Shown: in pieces, positions 51,466 through 63,958 of the stretch
How positions within the stretch are numbered: the first letter of the stretch is position 1
Layout of the letters: each line of letters starts with the position of its first letter
From: Puntigrus tetrazona
Taxonomy: Eukaryota; Chordata; Actinopteri; Cypriniformes; Cyprinidae
Assembly (NCBI RefSeq): GCF_018831695.1
Contig: NC_056707.1
Location: forward strand, 16,314,039-16,378,038
Direction of reading: 5' to 3'
Length of the DNA stretch: 64,000 nt
Notes under the pieces: generated by a model
Told to the model about the DNA's origin: nothing
Database searches by the model: none
Seen by the model: the letters and a program-made list of their open reading frames with translations, nothing else
Made by a program: the position numbers and the translations under genes

Positions 51466-52439
51466 AAACATATAATGCTTAATTTTTATGTGGATAAATT
51501 TTTTGAATTTTCATAATTATTATTTCTAGATATGATATTTATAATATTATGTATTGATTCAGGTCAATTTGTGACTTACAATATATTCATCCTTTGAATT
51601 TACGATGCCAAAATGTTTTTTTTTTTTTTTTTCAGTTGTCAAATATAAAAAATATCAAATACTTGTGTGTGTGCAACACACATCAGGGGTCCAATAAAAA
51701 CTCCAAACACACACTGAGTGTCATGTCTGATATGATTCACACATGATTGATGGCAGAGCATGTGACTATCTCAAGATCTGAAAAGGCACACAGTGCCATA
51801 TCAAACACTCTTTAGGCAATGTGAAATACAAGCAAATGTTGACAGAGTGACATGGCTTGGGTCGAACAGCCATGCATGAACTCCCTGATGACAACATTGA
51901 CTATGTGTGACCTATTGAATTAGTTCTGCCCTAACTTTGCCAAGCAGGGTAGCCTGAGGCATTTCAGCACTGTACACCGAGAGCTGCCAGCATGCTAACA
52001 TCCTCTGAACATTATGAACTGAAATGGAAATGCAGAAAAGGCCAATTGTGACATGAAGACAGATCATTCCTTTCCAGTGTGTATGAATGATTCAATGACT
52101 GACAATGACCCTATTATCACAGTGTAACTTTAACATGACTTTCACCTGATTCTGACATTTATCAACCAACGTAGATGTTCAAATTATCTACAAATTGATT
52201 ACACAACTAATATTTTCTTCACCATTTCTCTCATAGCCATTTTACACATAGCAGGCACCTATACTATGGTGGGTAAGCAAGTACAATTATTACCTAGCAG
52301 TGATATTTTGTATCAGTTTTACAGATTAGTCATCTCAAGCAGTACTTGCGTTCTAGAAATGCTAACAGCAAATGTTTTTAATGTTTTCAAATGCATTTGA
52401 CATGATTAATTTGCCAGTTTATTAGTTGCTGGCAGCCAC

Positions 52440-52495
52440 CGACTTCCATAGCATTTTTTTCCACCAGCAACTGTTATATTTCCTTCAAAATATCT
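52440..52495 (+). repeat. Internal fragment of the palindromic cyprinid MITE
   Basis: GACTTCCATAGCATTTTTTT, CCACCAGCAACTGTTA and CCTTCAAAATATCTTC are words from the centre of the same foldback element as 45551-45636. Confidence 0.6.
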
Positions 52496-53841
52496 TCAAA
52501 CAAGTTTGGAAGATCGTGAGATTGACTAAATGACATCCACACTAAACCCTTGTCCTCGCAAAGGGTCCCCCTAAAACATTAGGCACTGTGCATTAGTGAG
52601 CCACACGGGGCCCTTGGAGGGTTAGCGTACACACAATTCCTCCACGAGGGTCTGCTGAATTCCAGTCAGCCACTGAGACATGAAAAGAAGGCTGGCACAT
52701 ATTCTATAATTATTCAATTAAGCAAAAAGAATTAATCCCTATGTGTTTGAAACTCACTGTTTTCCAAATGGCTGTCGCCACGCATCGGATCAAGCAGTGC
52801 TGGCGGCTGAAGAGCCTTGTTATTTCCTGTGGTTCTGCTCTGTGCATGGCTGGGCATCAATGACCTGAGCAAACAGCATTAGTGTAGCAGAGAATACTGC
52901 ACTCAGACACAGGAAACATCCCTTCAAGACATGCATACTTCACTCCGTTCATTAACTTAACAGTCAACACAAGAGCCGCTTCGGCTGCCCTCTAAAAGCA
53001 TGGGAAAATAAAAGCTTAATAAGGTCCTTGTGTTTTTGCATTGCCGAGGTTTTAATTACATGTTTCTGCAAAACAAATAACATGCAATGTCATTACGAAT
53101 GAAGCAAAATGTCCTTTAGAAAACTGGTACTCGAGCACACAAAAGAAACGGCCATAATGCTGAGGTCTTGCAGGTATTTTCTGTGCGGTTGCTTAATAGC
53201 AAAACTGCATTTAAATTACGTTTAGTTTTCTGTGATAAAAGACACACATAACCATGTTTCTGTTCAAACAACGGAATTCAAAGTGGTCTAAAATAAAGCC
53301 AACAGATGGTTTGAATGAAGAACGTAATCACTATGATTCAGATTCAAGCGTTCCAGTGTGTGTAAATCCACTGTGCTAGCTGGTTCTGTTTTTAAATGAC
53401 GAATAGAGACTTCTGCCTTTTCCCTCTCACACAGGTGCGAATCACAGGTTTTGCTAGTTGGCCCAAATTTTTAGCACAGACATATGCAACGAAGGCGCAA
53501 ACATTCAGCGTCTGCATTCAGCGCTGCAAGTTCTTTGGTTGTCACAGGCTTAAAATTGGACTTCATTGATTTTTATTGTTTGAGCAATAGAAACACAGAG
53601 GCATTCTTCTACTTTCAGAGTTCCACTGAAGAAAGAGACAGAGTTTTCAATCCCTTTAAGCAAGGAATATGTTAGGAATATGGAATACGGTAGTGTATTT
53701 TATCTGTTAGGTATTCATCTGAAACATGAAATCCCAGAGCTTACGCTGGGTAAGCCAGCCTAATTAACTAGAGCAGGGTGAGGAGGTCAAAGTCTGTTTA
53801 CAGCACCGGCCCAGAGGCCTGTCTGTGAGAGCTGTCGCGCA

Positions 53842-53843
<2 letters not shown>

Positions 53844-53878
<35 letters not shown>
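53844..53878. repeat. (CA)n microsatellite
   Basis: About 17 CA units. Confidence 0.97.
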
Positions 53879-53882
<4 letters not shown>

Positions 53883-54258
53883 TTCTCGTTAGAATTACAA
53901 AGTAATCTCTGCCAGGCGGGTTAGGAGAGCCTTCAGATCAAATGTCAATGAAATATTTATTTGGCTACATCAAGTCACCAAAGACGGGTTAACAGCTAAG
54001 TGAAAAACTGCCAGAAAAAATGGTGCATTGCATGAGATATCATTTGACATGATGGGTTAGAGAAGCTGAGAGAGTTAATAAGCATAGATGATACATTTTC
54101 ATGGCCAGATACTGATGTCCACATCTGAATTCATGCTGACTCACTGCTAAACCTCCTTAGCACCCATGCTAACTGCCCAGCAGCACCTAAATTAACGCTG
54201 TTTTATTAGGACCATTTAAACCTTCATTCACACTGAATGCTGTTGGAAGGTGTTTTGA

Positions 54259-54300
54259 CTTTAAAGGGAGTTCACAAAAACATAATATTCTGCCATCATT
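54259..54300 (+). repeat. Left-end fragment of the palindromic cyprinid MITE
   Basis: TTTAAAGGGAGTTCACAAAA followed by ATATTCTGCCATCATTTATG resembles the left end of the foldback repeat (TTAAAGGG-AGTTCACC...CTGTCATCATTTA). Confidence 0.5.
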
Positions 54301-54507
54301 TATGCAATCATTTTAAGACATTTTCTTGCATTTGAATGGTTTAAAAATATCACTTGAATATTTAGCTACACTGGAAATGCAAATGATAAAAGAGTCACCC
54401 TGATCATCTTTCAGGCTGACCCTGTTAGTCCTTCACTGTGGAATGTTGCTTAGAAAAAAAAAAAAAAAAACCTTTTCCTATCCCTTTAAATGTACTATTG
54501 CATAAAG

Positions 54508-57259
54508 CAGGTGTCACCAACACGGTGCCCTTGGCACCCGGTCGCCCGCAAGGACACATGAGTCGCCCGCGGGCCTGTTCAAAAATAGCACATCTCATAG
54601 AGAGCTGCGTCTAAAAATTAATTTTGTTCTGTTGCTATTATTTTTTTAATCACACTTGTATGTATATAGATTTAAAAAATACTATCTTAAAAATACTTTA
54701 AGGTTAACGCGCACAATATTTACCTATGGGCAGTAAAGTAGAGCTTGTGGGATGTGGAGAGTAAGCTAGCGGGCGCTGTATGCACTTTCGTACCCCAAAA
54801 ACATGGCAGAAAAAAGAAAGAAAACGTATCTCTTTCACAGTGAATGGGAAGAGGAGTTCTTTTTACGACTGTAAAAGAAACCTGCGTGTGTCTGATTTGC
54901 GGGACGACCGTGGCGACAGCAAAACGGCACAATGTGGAGAGACATTTCAATACGTGTCACAAAAGCTACCATGATAAATATCCACCTGCAAGCGCCCTAC
55001 GGGCAGAAAAAGCCCGTGAGCTAAAGACCGCTCTGGGTAAGCAACAGTCTTTTTTACGAGGCCGCCAAAAACTCACAAAAAGCAACGAAGCCTCGTTTAG
55101 AGCTACACATTTTCTGATCAAGAAAAAAAGGCATTTACAGATGGAGAAGTTGTCAAAGAAGCGATGTTATTAATTGCTAACACTGTATTTAAAGACGAGA
55201 AAAATGGAAGCGACCTAATCTCCACTCTTTCCGACGTCCAACTGGGGGCATCTACGATGGCAAGACGAGTATCAGCTATGTCCAGTAACTTGGTCGATCA
55301 GTTGGAGCAGGATCTGGCGAAGTGCAAGTGGTTTAGCCTCCAGTGCGATGAGTCCGTGGACAGCAGCAGTACAGCGCAGTTATTGGTTTTTATCCGGATG
55401 GTGTTTAATGATTTCTCCACAAAAGAAGAACTCCTGACACTACTGCCCTTAAAGACAACTACGAGAGGAGTTGACATTTATAACACGGTGAAGGAGTTTT
55501 TCGTGCAGAAAAAGGTGCCATTGGAAAAGCTGGTAGCGGTGACAACAGACGGGGCTCCTGCTATGGTCGGTCGACAGACAGGTTTCATCGCTCACTGTAA
55601 ACGTGACCCAGACTTCCCCAAATTTCTGCATTACCATTGCATCATTCACCAGCAGGCGTTGTGTGCGAAAGTGATCGGCTTTGGGCACGTGATGACTCCC
55701 GCCAGAAAATCATAAACAACATCCGCTCCAAAGCAAAGCAGCACAGGATTTTCAAGGTACTATTAGAGGAGATGTCAGCAGAATATGGGGACCTACTGCT
55801 ACACACAGAAATCAGATGGCTCAGCAGAGGACGAGTTTTGCATCGTTTTTTGTCTCTTTTGCGTGAAATCAAAGAGTTCATGCAGTCCAAAGGCGAAGAT
55901 GTCTCACTGCTAGAGGACACAGAGTGGACACTTGACCTTGCATTTTTGGTGGACATTACTGGGAAACTAAACCTCCTGAACTGCCAGCTGCAAGGCAAAG
56001 GTAAGACTGTTGTCGATATGATAAGTGCTTTAAATGCATTTAAAGCCAAAATGAATGCATTCTCTGCAGATTTACAGAGAAAAAAAGTTCTGCACTTTCC
56101 CTCTGTGCAGTCAGTGCTGAAAGACAATGCTTCTGCATCTGAGACATTTGAAAAAGTGGCAGAAAAGTACATTGAAGTAATAAACAGACTTGGGCAAGAG
56201 TTTGAGAATAGGTTTTGTGACCTTCATCAGCTTGAACCATGTGTGTTCTTCATTTCTAACCCTTTCATGAATGGGGACACCACATGCTTTGCTGAGCAGT
56301 TAAGTGCAACGTTCAACTTGGATGCTGGACAGGTGGAGATTGAAATTATAACATTGCAAAATGATCTCCATCTCAAAGCCTACCAGGCTGCACCAAACTT
56401 TTGGCGCCTTGTTGACACAGAGAAGTACAGTGGAGTATGCACAGCAGCCATGAAGGTTGCCAGCCTGTTTGGCTCAACCTATCTCTGTGAATCAGCATTT
56501 TCTGACATGAACTTCATCAAAAACAAACACAGAACACGCCTCACTGATGCACATCTGAGAGACTCACTCACAGTTGCAGTGTCAAGTTACACACCAGATT
56601 ACAACACACTGGTGAACAGCATGCAATGCCAGTCTTCCCACTAACCAAGGACGGATACCAGATGTAGTCAGTGACAACATGGTAGTGCCATGGCAAAGTT
56701 GAATTAAAATATTGAAGAATTGTGTTCAATTTAAAAGTGTGTTCATGACATTTAAAAGTTATAATTTTGTTAAACATAACACAGACTTGGCCATTAGTTC
56801 AAAATGTGAAATAAAAAATGTATTACATATTTAAAAATATGTAAGTTGATTTTGTTTAACATTACATAATTGTTAACTTTTTGAAACATGTTGCAACATA
56901 GTTCATGATTTGTTAACAGGGCATGTCAGTGGCTTGTGCAAATGGGATATTTTTGCTAAAATGTAGTGATGTAAGTGATCATCTGAAAATGTAACAAATA
57001 CTGTGATTAATAGAGATAAAGTGTTGAATATTGATATCTGTTTCCCACCTTGTTGTCATTTTTGATAATCATTGTTAGAAATCATTAACATGATCAGTGT
57101 CTTTACATAGGTGAGTATTACTAATCATTATAAATAATGTATAACTAAAGGCAAACTGAGCAAATTTGTTATTTCAGAAGAGCGTATCAAACTGGTAGCC
57201 CTTACGTATGATTCAGTAACCGTGAAGTAGCTCTCAGTTTCAAAAGGTTGGTGACCCTG
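54508..57259 (+). mobile_element. hAT-superfamily DNA transposon, full length, 2752 bp
   Basis: The left end CAGGTGTCACCAAC and the right end, read in reverse, CAGGGTCACCAACC are inverted repeats differing by a one-base indel. Perfect 8-base direct repeats GCATAAAG flank the element (54500-54507 and 57260-57267). It contains one long plus-strand, intronless transposase gene (54803-56644) and about 600 bases of AT-rich 3' sequence. The left end just inside the inverted repeat is GC-rich (CCCGGTCGCCCGC, GTCGCCCGCGGGCC). The coding region is interrupted only by three small shifts, so the copy looks younger than the element at 45763-49365. Confidence 0.94.
54803..56644 (+). pseudogene. ZBED5/GTF2IRD2-like hAT transposase, three frameshifts
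   Basis: Starts MAEKRKKTYLFHSEWEEEFF; a one-base loss in the T run near 54866 moves to the frame with ETCVCLICGTTVATAKRHN and VERHFNTCHK, a CCHH/C zinc finger of BED type. A second shift in an A run near 55120 leads to AFTDGEVVKEAMLLIANTVF and then WFSLQCDESVDSSSTAQLLV (first catalytic aspartate), VTTDGAPAMVGRQTGF (second aspartate) and HYHCIIHQQALCAK (H/C motif). A third shift near 55700 enters a 300-codon frame with LLLHTEIRWLSRGRVLHRFL, FLVDITGKLNLLNCQLQGK, ASLFGSTYLCESAFSDMNFI and KNKHRTRLTDAHLRDSL, the C-terminal domain. The joined length of about 610 residues is normal for this hAT group, which also gave rise to vertebrate host genes such as ZBED5 and the GTF2IRD2 C-terminus. Two of the three breaks are in homopolymers, so sequence error is possible. 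Confidence 0.9.
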
Positions 57260-59652
57260 GCATAAAGAATCTGTCAGTGGAGTGTGGCTGTGTGAATGTG
57301 TGAAGTGAGACCAATCCAAATCATGACTTTCCTCATGAGTAGACCCAGATGGAATCTTTTTTGCATTTTCCGAGCTGATTTACGGAGAAAAATCTGCATA
57401 ATTCAGTGCAATGGATTTAGAAATATTGCAAAATGTGCTAAACGGTGTTCAGAGCCTTAATGGTAGCTGAAAGCATAATTAAATTAGTCAAAATATTTAA
57501 TTCACAAACATACACGGAACTGGGGATCTGTAGAATTGAACGAATAACAGTAGTTTAGTTGAGCACAGATGCTCAGTGAGGAACCCATGAGGAACCTTTC
57601 TTTCTTTGGCTTTCTCCTCCTTTTCATACACAAGTATCCAGAGCACCTCTCTCAGAGAAAGCCTTCAAGGTTCGCTCAAAAAAAAACACACAAAAAAACA
57701 TAACACTCAACAGAAAGACAAGAGGCTATTCCATTTAATGAAAGTCAATGAAAGAGATGCTTTAGTACACTGAATAAACCAGTCTTACGCAGAAAGAAAG
57801 CTATATATTTGTAGAAAGCTATATTTGGACTTTGTGTCAACTAGTTCACTTGCGAGAGAAACGCAAAACTGTAAAAGTACCTTGATGACAGTCGAATAAT
57901 TACGTCATCAGCCTCACAAGCTGCACGTCATCCAATGTATGCATTAACTGTTAAACCCTTTCATGTGATACAGACTTAAGGTTGATGTCTACTCTTTTTA
58001 AGAAACACTGTTATTTAGTTTCAGCACACGTTACACAGTGTTCATTTCATTTATCTCAATGATTTAGGCCATTTACAGCTGCACTTCTGTTCTGTTCCAT
58101 GCAGATTAATGTTTGCATTCGGATGTAAATGCGATTCTCTTCTTCATAAATTAAATCGTGTGATAATCAAGCTTGTGAAATTTCCAAATGGCACACACTA
58201 CTGGTCACCATTTTATAACCTACAGCTGTTCTCAGAGAAAATGTATAGAACTTCAGCTCAAACTCAGACATAAGAACAAAACTGTAAATAAATGCTACGA
58301 TATTAAAAAAAAAAAAAAAAAAAAAAAGTATAAAATGAATTCTCCTGTTTTTTGTGGGTTTTCCGCATCCTTTCGCTCTTTGTTACTGACCCAGATATAG
58401 ACACAGTAGCTCAGCGCAAAAACAAAAGCTGCTTTAACAGTAAAAACTCTCCTGAAGAAACACTCCGCACAGTGTCATTGTGACAGTGAGGGCGTTGAGA
58501 TTTACACAAGCAGTTTCTGGTGTTAAATATGTTAGAAAAGTGCATCACTCTGATGTTCTTCAGCATATTTTGACTGCGTAGCTTTACTTGTCTCACTTAA
58601 AACCGTGTTACATTAAATAAAAAGTTCTCTATGATCAAAGCGCACGGTTAGAATGGCACTTCTACAGTGCTAAGCGCTTAATGGCACAGCTCTGATTACA
58701 GTGCTGATCTTGCTAACAGAGAAACGTTGTTCATCTCGGTGCTGCTTTACGTCTACATTTCTAAGCCAGTCAAGTCACCTTTGTGTCTTTTTGCAGAGAG
58801 GCAGCAAGACAGAGGACAAGTGTTGTGCTCTCTCGCTGCAAGTATGCATGTCATTCCACAATAAAATGGCATGTGAAACTAATAAAAGGACGATACACAA
58901 CACGGCCACTGACGCAAGTAGCTTTCATTTCAAATTCTACTTCTGATAATACTAAACTCTACATAATACCACTTTATTTTTCTCTCAAAAGGCACAACCT
59001 AATCTAGAAAAGACTGTGATGAACCACAGGGAGGAGAGGGAAAAAAAAAAAAAAACGGTTGTTTTCATGCTCAGGTAAACTGCATCCTCCTGGAAGCAAT
59101 GGCTTTAGGGATTTCTTTGAAATCTTGTCCTTTAGATATTGTCCGTCTGAGAGGAGAGTAGCAGAGACTGATACACATGATAAACAAAACACAACTGCAC
59201 ACAGTCTCCTACTGAATCTCATTCTGACTTGTACGATCTGATCGTGTACTTGCATCTGTTTCAAAGAGGATTGCCAACTGCCTTCAAATTAATGAGCTTG
59301 GTTCACTAAAAAAAAAAAAATCACTGCCAGTGTAAACACCACCTAAAGCAAAAACACAACTCCAGCAGCCACCCAAAACATCCAAGCAACCACCTAGAAA
59401 CATTACAAACAACTGCTACTATTGTTAACTAAAAGTAAATCTTGTACAAATCCTTTCATCATTTAAAAAATGTAACTACTAGAGAAAAAAATGCAAATGA
59501 TAATTAGAACTGTTGACAGATCGACCGACAAAAAACAAAAAAGTAAATTCAAAATATTACTAAATGCTAGTATATAATGATATACACTTCTTTAGCATCA
59601 TTGAAACATTATTTTCACAAAAAAATCGACTTAATCTACCTGATTGTTTTCT

Positions 59653-59890
59653 AGGGCTGCTGCACGATTATGACAAATATCATGACTGTTGATTATTCCC
59701 CTGTAATTGTAATTGCAATTATTAATTACGATCATCACCTCGATTAACGATAACGGGAGTTTGTTAAGCGTTCAATGTAATGTTTATGAGGCAAATGCAG
59801 AGCGAAAGAGCGCTAGTCATTTGAAGAGTGCCAGCAAGAAAAACAAATAATGTTACGAAGACAGCGCTGACAAACTGTTCACAACGATAC
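59653..59890 (+). mobile_element. Truncated hAT-like element (left end only)
   Basis: CTAGGGCTGCTGCACGATTA followed by ATTGTAATTGCAATTATTAA, TCACCTCGATTAACGATAAC and GCGAAAGAGCGC-type text resembles the terminus of BED-type hAT elements (AGGGCTG start, clustered CGAT motifs). No matching right end was found nearby. Confidence 0.5.
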
Positions 59891-60503
59891 AGTCAGAAGA
59901 CTTTTTAATCTACAACTCCCCATAATTTACCATAGATTTACTATAGTAACCATAACTGCACCATGGTATTGAGTCAGAAATCTGGGTATTCTTGTCCGAT
60001 TTTATTATATATTAATGTGGATATGTATTAAATGTATTGAAGCAGGAGTAATGGAGTATAATTATGGTATATTTGTGATTAACCTATGTGTTTATACAAT
60101 TTTTTTTTTGAGGTGGACTAAATGTATGCTACTTTTTTTTTGCTAAAAAATGTTTTTACAGATATTACTGATTTTTACAAAAAACATAAATTTACTACTA
60201 CTATCAAATGTATTTCTAAGAGCCAAAAGATTTATATTATTCTCATTTATTATATACTCATTAGAACATGCAGGTGAAATTATATATAAATGGTTTAGTT
60301 TTTTTTTTGTTTTGTTTTTTTTAAATTACACTTGTTAAGGATAAATGGAAAATGGAAACGGAAAGTGTAAAGAATTGAAAAGCCCCATGTTTCAGAGTGG
60401 TATTGTTCACTTGGTATGGGTGTAGAGTGTGTAGAAAAGGTGGAGACCGCATAAAAGAGAAGCTACAATAAGTGAATAAATACTGCTAATTTGCATACTG
60501 ACT

Positions 60504-60637
60504 TTAGGTGTGTTCACTTTAAAGTGGCGCTGCAGTATGACAAAGTGCATCAAGAGCCTTTACAACTGATGGTTCTATATGCTTGTTAAAATCGCGGTAC
60601 TTTGATGCATACACCACTTCACGTTGAACACACCTAA
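60504..60637. mobile_element. 134-bp inverted-repeat MITE
   Basis: TTAGGTGTGTTCA at the left matches TGAACACACCTAA at the right exactly. Inside, AAGTGG/CCACTT and GTGCATCAAG/CTTTGATGCAT are also in inverted order with small differences. It has no coding capacity. The terminal TTAG/CTAA may include a TA or TAA target site, so the superfamily is not settled (PIF/Harbinger or Tc1-like). Confidence 0.75.
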
Positions 60638-63600
60638 TGTAAACACACACACGTCGGCGAGGAGGACAGCGATGGCGAGAGCAGCAGCCACAGTGGTTCT
60701 GAGAGCTGTGTGACGATAGAAGCGTCACATAGTAACGTTTTTATAATAGTAAATTAATTATTTTAAATTTATCCTCTGTATGAGCGATGCAAAAGTAAAA
60801 TAGACTTTGTGATTAGACTACACGAGGCCTTTGTCATATATAATGTTGAAATGCACATGAATAATGCTTAAAAGTGGAAGCTCAACCCAATGACATGACA
60901 GGCTGCCACTCAGCCAATGAACACTCAAATCCCTGTCACATACCTTAAACATAACTTTTTAAATGTAACCAGTGGCGTAACCAGTGCTGCGGCTTATCAC
61001 CGCCTATAGCAGCAAGCCTACTGCATAGTACTATAATGCCATACTAAACCTAAAATAAAACAGTGCAAAAAAAATTTAATATAACATGTAGTACATATCT
61101 TAAGCACATAGAATAGCATAAATGGATTTTGAATGCTTAACTGAAATTAATTTGTAAATTTACTTTTTATTTTTTGTACACTATGTTTTTATGTTTTCAC
61201 CTATAAGACATAAAATGTCACTTTGACTTGTATACAAGGTAAAGAGTCTATTGTTGATGCTTTTACAAGGGCTTTCTCTTTTCCTTCATAATCATATAGT
61301 CGGAGAAGAGGAAGTGCTTGTAGATTTATGGGCTGGTTGTCATGTCTTCCGCCAGGCATGAATAATGCAAACTCCCATCCTGTGATGCTGATCAGAGGAG
61401 AGAGAGTGTGTAAGAGGGAGAAAGAAAATTGAGACGTAAAGACTATGTGTTTTCAAAGGTGAAGTGTGTGGTTTTCTCAATGCTGAAATACTACAACAGT
61501 TTAAAATGACTTCCTGAGGAGTGTGCACACTGCCGCTTTAAACACTGCTCTTTTAGTTGAGTGGTGAAACTTGTATCATTTTGTGATTTATTAAAAAACA
61601 GAAAGCATTGAAAAGTGTTGTTTCTGATAAAGAAAATTTTCCACATTAACGTGAAGCTTTAATTAAACTGTTTTTTAAAGAATAACACTCCTATTTTTCT
61701 CTCTTTAGAGAAGTGTTTCATAGGCAGATGTGAATTTGTTCCCATGGAAACCATAAAATGCACCAAGGACAGACATTCTACGCAAACACAGGACTTTATG
61801 ATCCATGTGGCTGAAAATTTTTATTTTTTTTTTATCTACATTTACAATAGGGATGCAAACTTCTCATGAGTGAAAAAGGTGACATGTAGTCACAAGCGAA
61901 AACATGCAGTCGCAATTTCCAAAAGTTTTTTTACTTCTTGCTTTTGAATTTATTGTAAAAGCTACTATTCTAACACATTTAAGTACTATACTTAAGCAGT
62001 ACAGCTAGTTCAAATAAAGGCATTAAATGTTTTGAAATACATTTAGATTTTAAAATCGTAATTTCTTTTAATTATTGCCTTAAAAAGGAAACATCCAAAA
62101 CTATCCTTAACATTTTCAGCCAACACAAACTCATTACTGCTGGGGTTATGTTACTCTGCATCACTTAATGTGCAGGTCTACGTTTGACATTGGTTTGTCA
62201 GATAGTTTGTTCTGTCCATTGCTAGTTATCTGTTCAATTCTGTGTGTAGTGTGTAGAACTCAGAGAAGATTCTGACTAACCTACCATACACCTCTGATAG
62301 CAAAAGCATATTGTAAATAAACGTGTGCTTTTGTCAATAAACATGTAATACAAGTAGTGTGCTGAATGAGACAAAACCACCACATGTAGTATATTTTTAG
62401 TGTAAGTTAGATGTACATTGATTTTATCAGACAATTATAAATCAGTATAGCGACATAGTGATTCCTGGTTAACATGTAGTAATGGGTCATGTTTACTGGT
62501 ACTTTGCTCTATTACAGTATCACGACAGATAGAGTAGAACAGATCTGAAATGCCAAAACTCGTCATAAATGTCACAAATTAATGTGACGTCACTTGCTGC
62601 CACAAGTCTCAAAATCCTGTTGGAACCACTGTAATAACTTGGAAAAGCATTTGGAGATGGTATAAAAGAGATGTTAACCTATTTTAAAATATAAAAGTGG
62701 GCAAACAGTCAAATATCTAAAGGTGAATTAATAACAGTCTGATAAAACAGAAAAATCTGATCTTATATTTTAATATTCTATCTAATCAGGCTCAACTGAA
62801 AAGACACCACTTCTTAGACACCACTCTCAGGGCCCAGTATATTCATCTTTTATGACTTATTTAGTTTTAGAAAGCAATACCATATGCCAGATGAAAAGTT
62901 AGAACTATTTCAAGTATTGGCTAGATCTGTGCTGGGAAGGAAACATAGCTAATAGATTAGAGATATGACTTCTTGGAATTTTAATTGAAAATCCCAGCTA
63001 TAGATTCTATACAAAAGTCAGTTGCATGTATTTATTGCAACAAGATCAGCACAAGAACCATCTAAATTCAGTGTCTAAGTCAAACCAGGATACCATCTAT
63101 TTTTTCCTTCACAGCGGCCCATGTGAACATTCACAGATGTCCTTCACAGATGTAAGGGAGCTTGCTTTGTTGTGTTTAGAGAATCCATCTGCAAAACTAA
63201 ATAGAAATATGATACCTTGCCAGAATGCCACTTACTGTATGTTATCAGCAGATGACTGGATCTATTTTAATGGGGTAACCATAAAAACGTAAGTATAGCT
63301 TACATTAATTACTTCAATTCAAGCTCAATTTTATGAGTGTAACTAACAGCCTGTTCAATGTGTTTTAGACTTAATATATACTGAAGGTTTAATAGCGTAA
63401 GCTAAAAGCTTTGGCCAAAACTCCAGCTAATGTCTCCAGAGCCTGGATAAAACTGTGGAAATACACATTTCTGAAGTGTTACTTTAAAAAGAAGTCTTAT
63501 GCTCTCCTCTGCACTGTAATATGTAGAGAATGTGATATCCTGGGGCCGCTCGGTGGTTTTGTGTGACCCCGCAGAAAAACACTCCATCGGTTCAACCTAA

Positions 63601-63867
63601 AGCCCATGGAATGTGACAGAGCTGTCAGGCCATTAATTCGCCAGCATGCCTCCTGTGTGCTGACCTTAGGACGGACATCCAGTACTAATAAGATGCTGCT
63701 CCGTCTACAGATGCTGCCCATTCCTGCTGAATTAATCCTCTCACATTAACGGGTGGGTAAAACATTCCAAAAATGAACATTTAGTTCTAAACCTGCATGA
63801 GCTTAAAAAATATTCAGTGGAACTCTTTTTGTCCATAATATCGACACTTTTTCCCATTTGAGGTCTT

Positions 63868-63958
63868 TTTCAAAATAACTCCTTTTGTCTTCAACAGAAA
63901 AAAATAAAAATAAAGTCCTTCAAAATAGAAATTTAGATTTTTTGAACTGTTCCTTTAA
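63868..63958 (+). repeat. Right-half fragment of the palindromic cyprinid MITE
   Basis: TTTTTCAAAATAACTCCTTT, TGTCTTCAACAGAAAAAAA and TTTTTTGAACTGTTCCTTTA follow the order of the foldback element's right half, with a deletion in the middle. Confidence 0.55.

Larger units (their letters stand above)
49374..54499 (-). other. cask: CASK intron 1 between the two hAT elements
   Basis: AT-rich. Contains a TG microsatellite (50534-50584), a dispersed repeat (51140-51465), a foldback-MITE fragment (52440-52495), an AC microsatellite (53844-53878) and A-runs. No coding exon was recognised. Confidence 0.7.

Noticed and set aside
55642..56172. 176-codon minus-strand frame
   Set aside because: It is antisense to the conserved transposase frame, whose catalytic motifs are on the plus strand.
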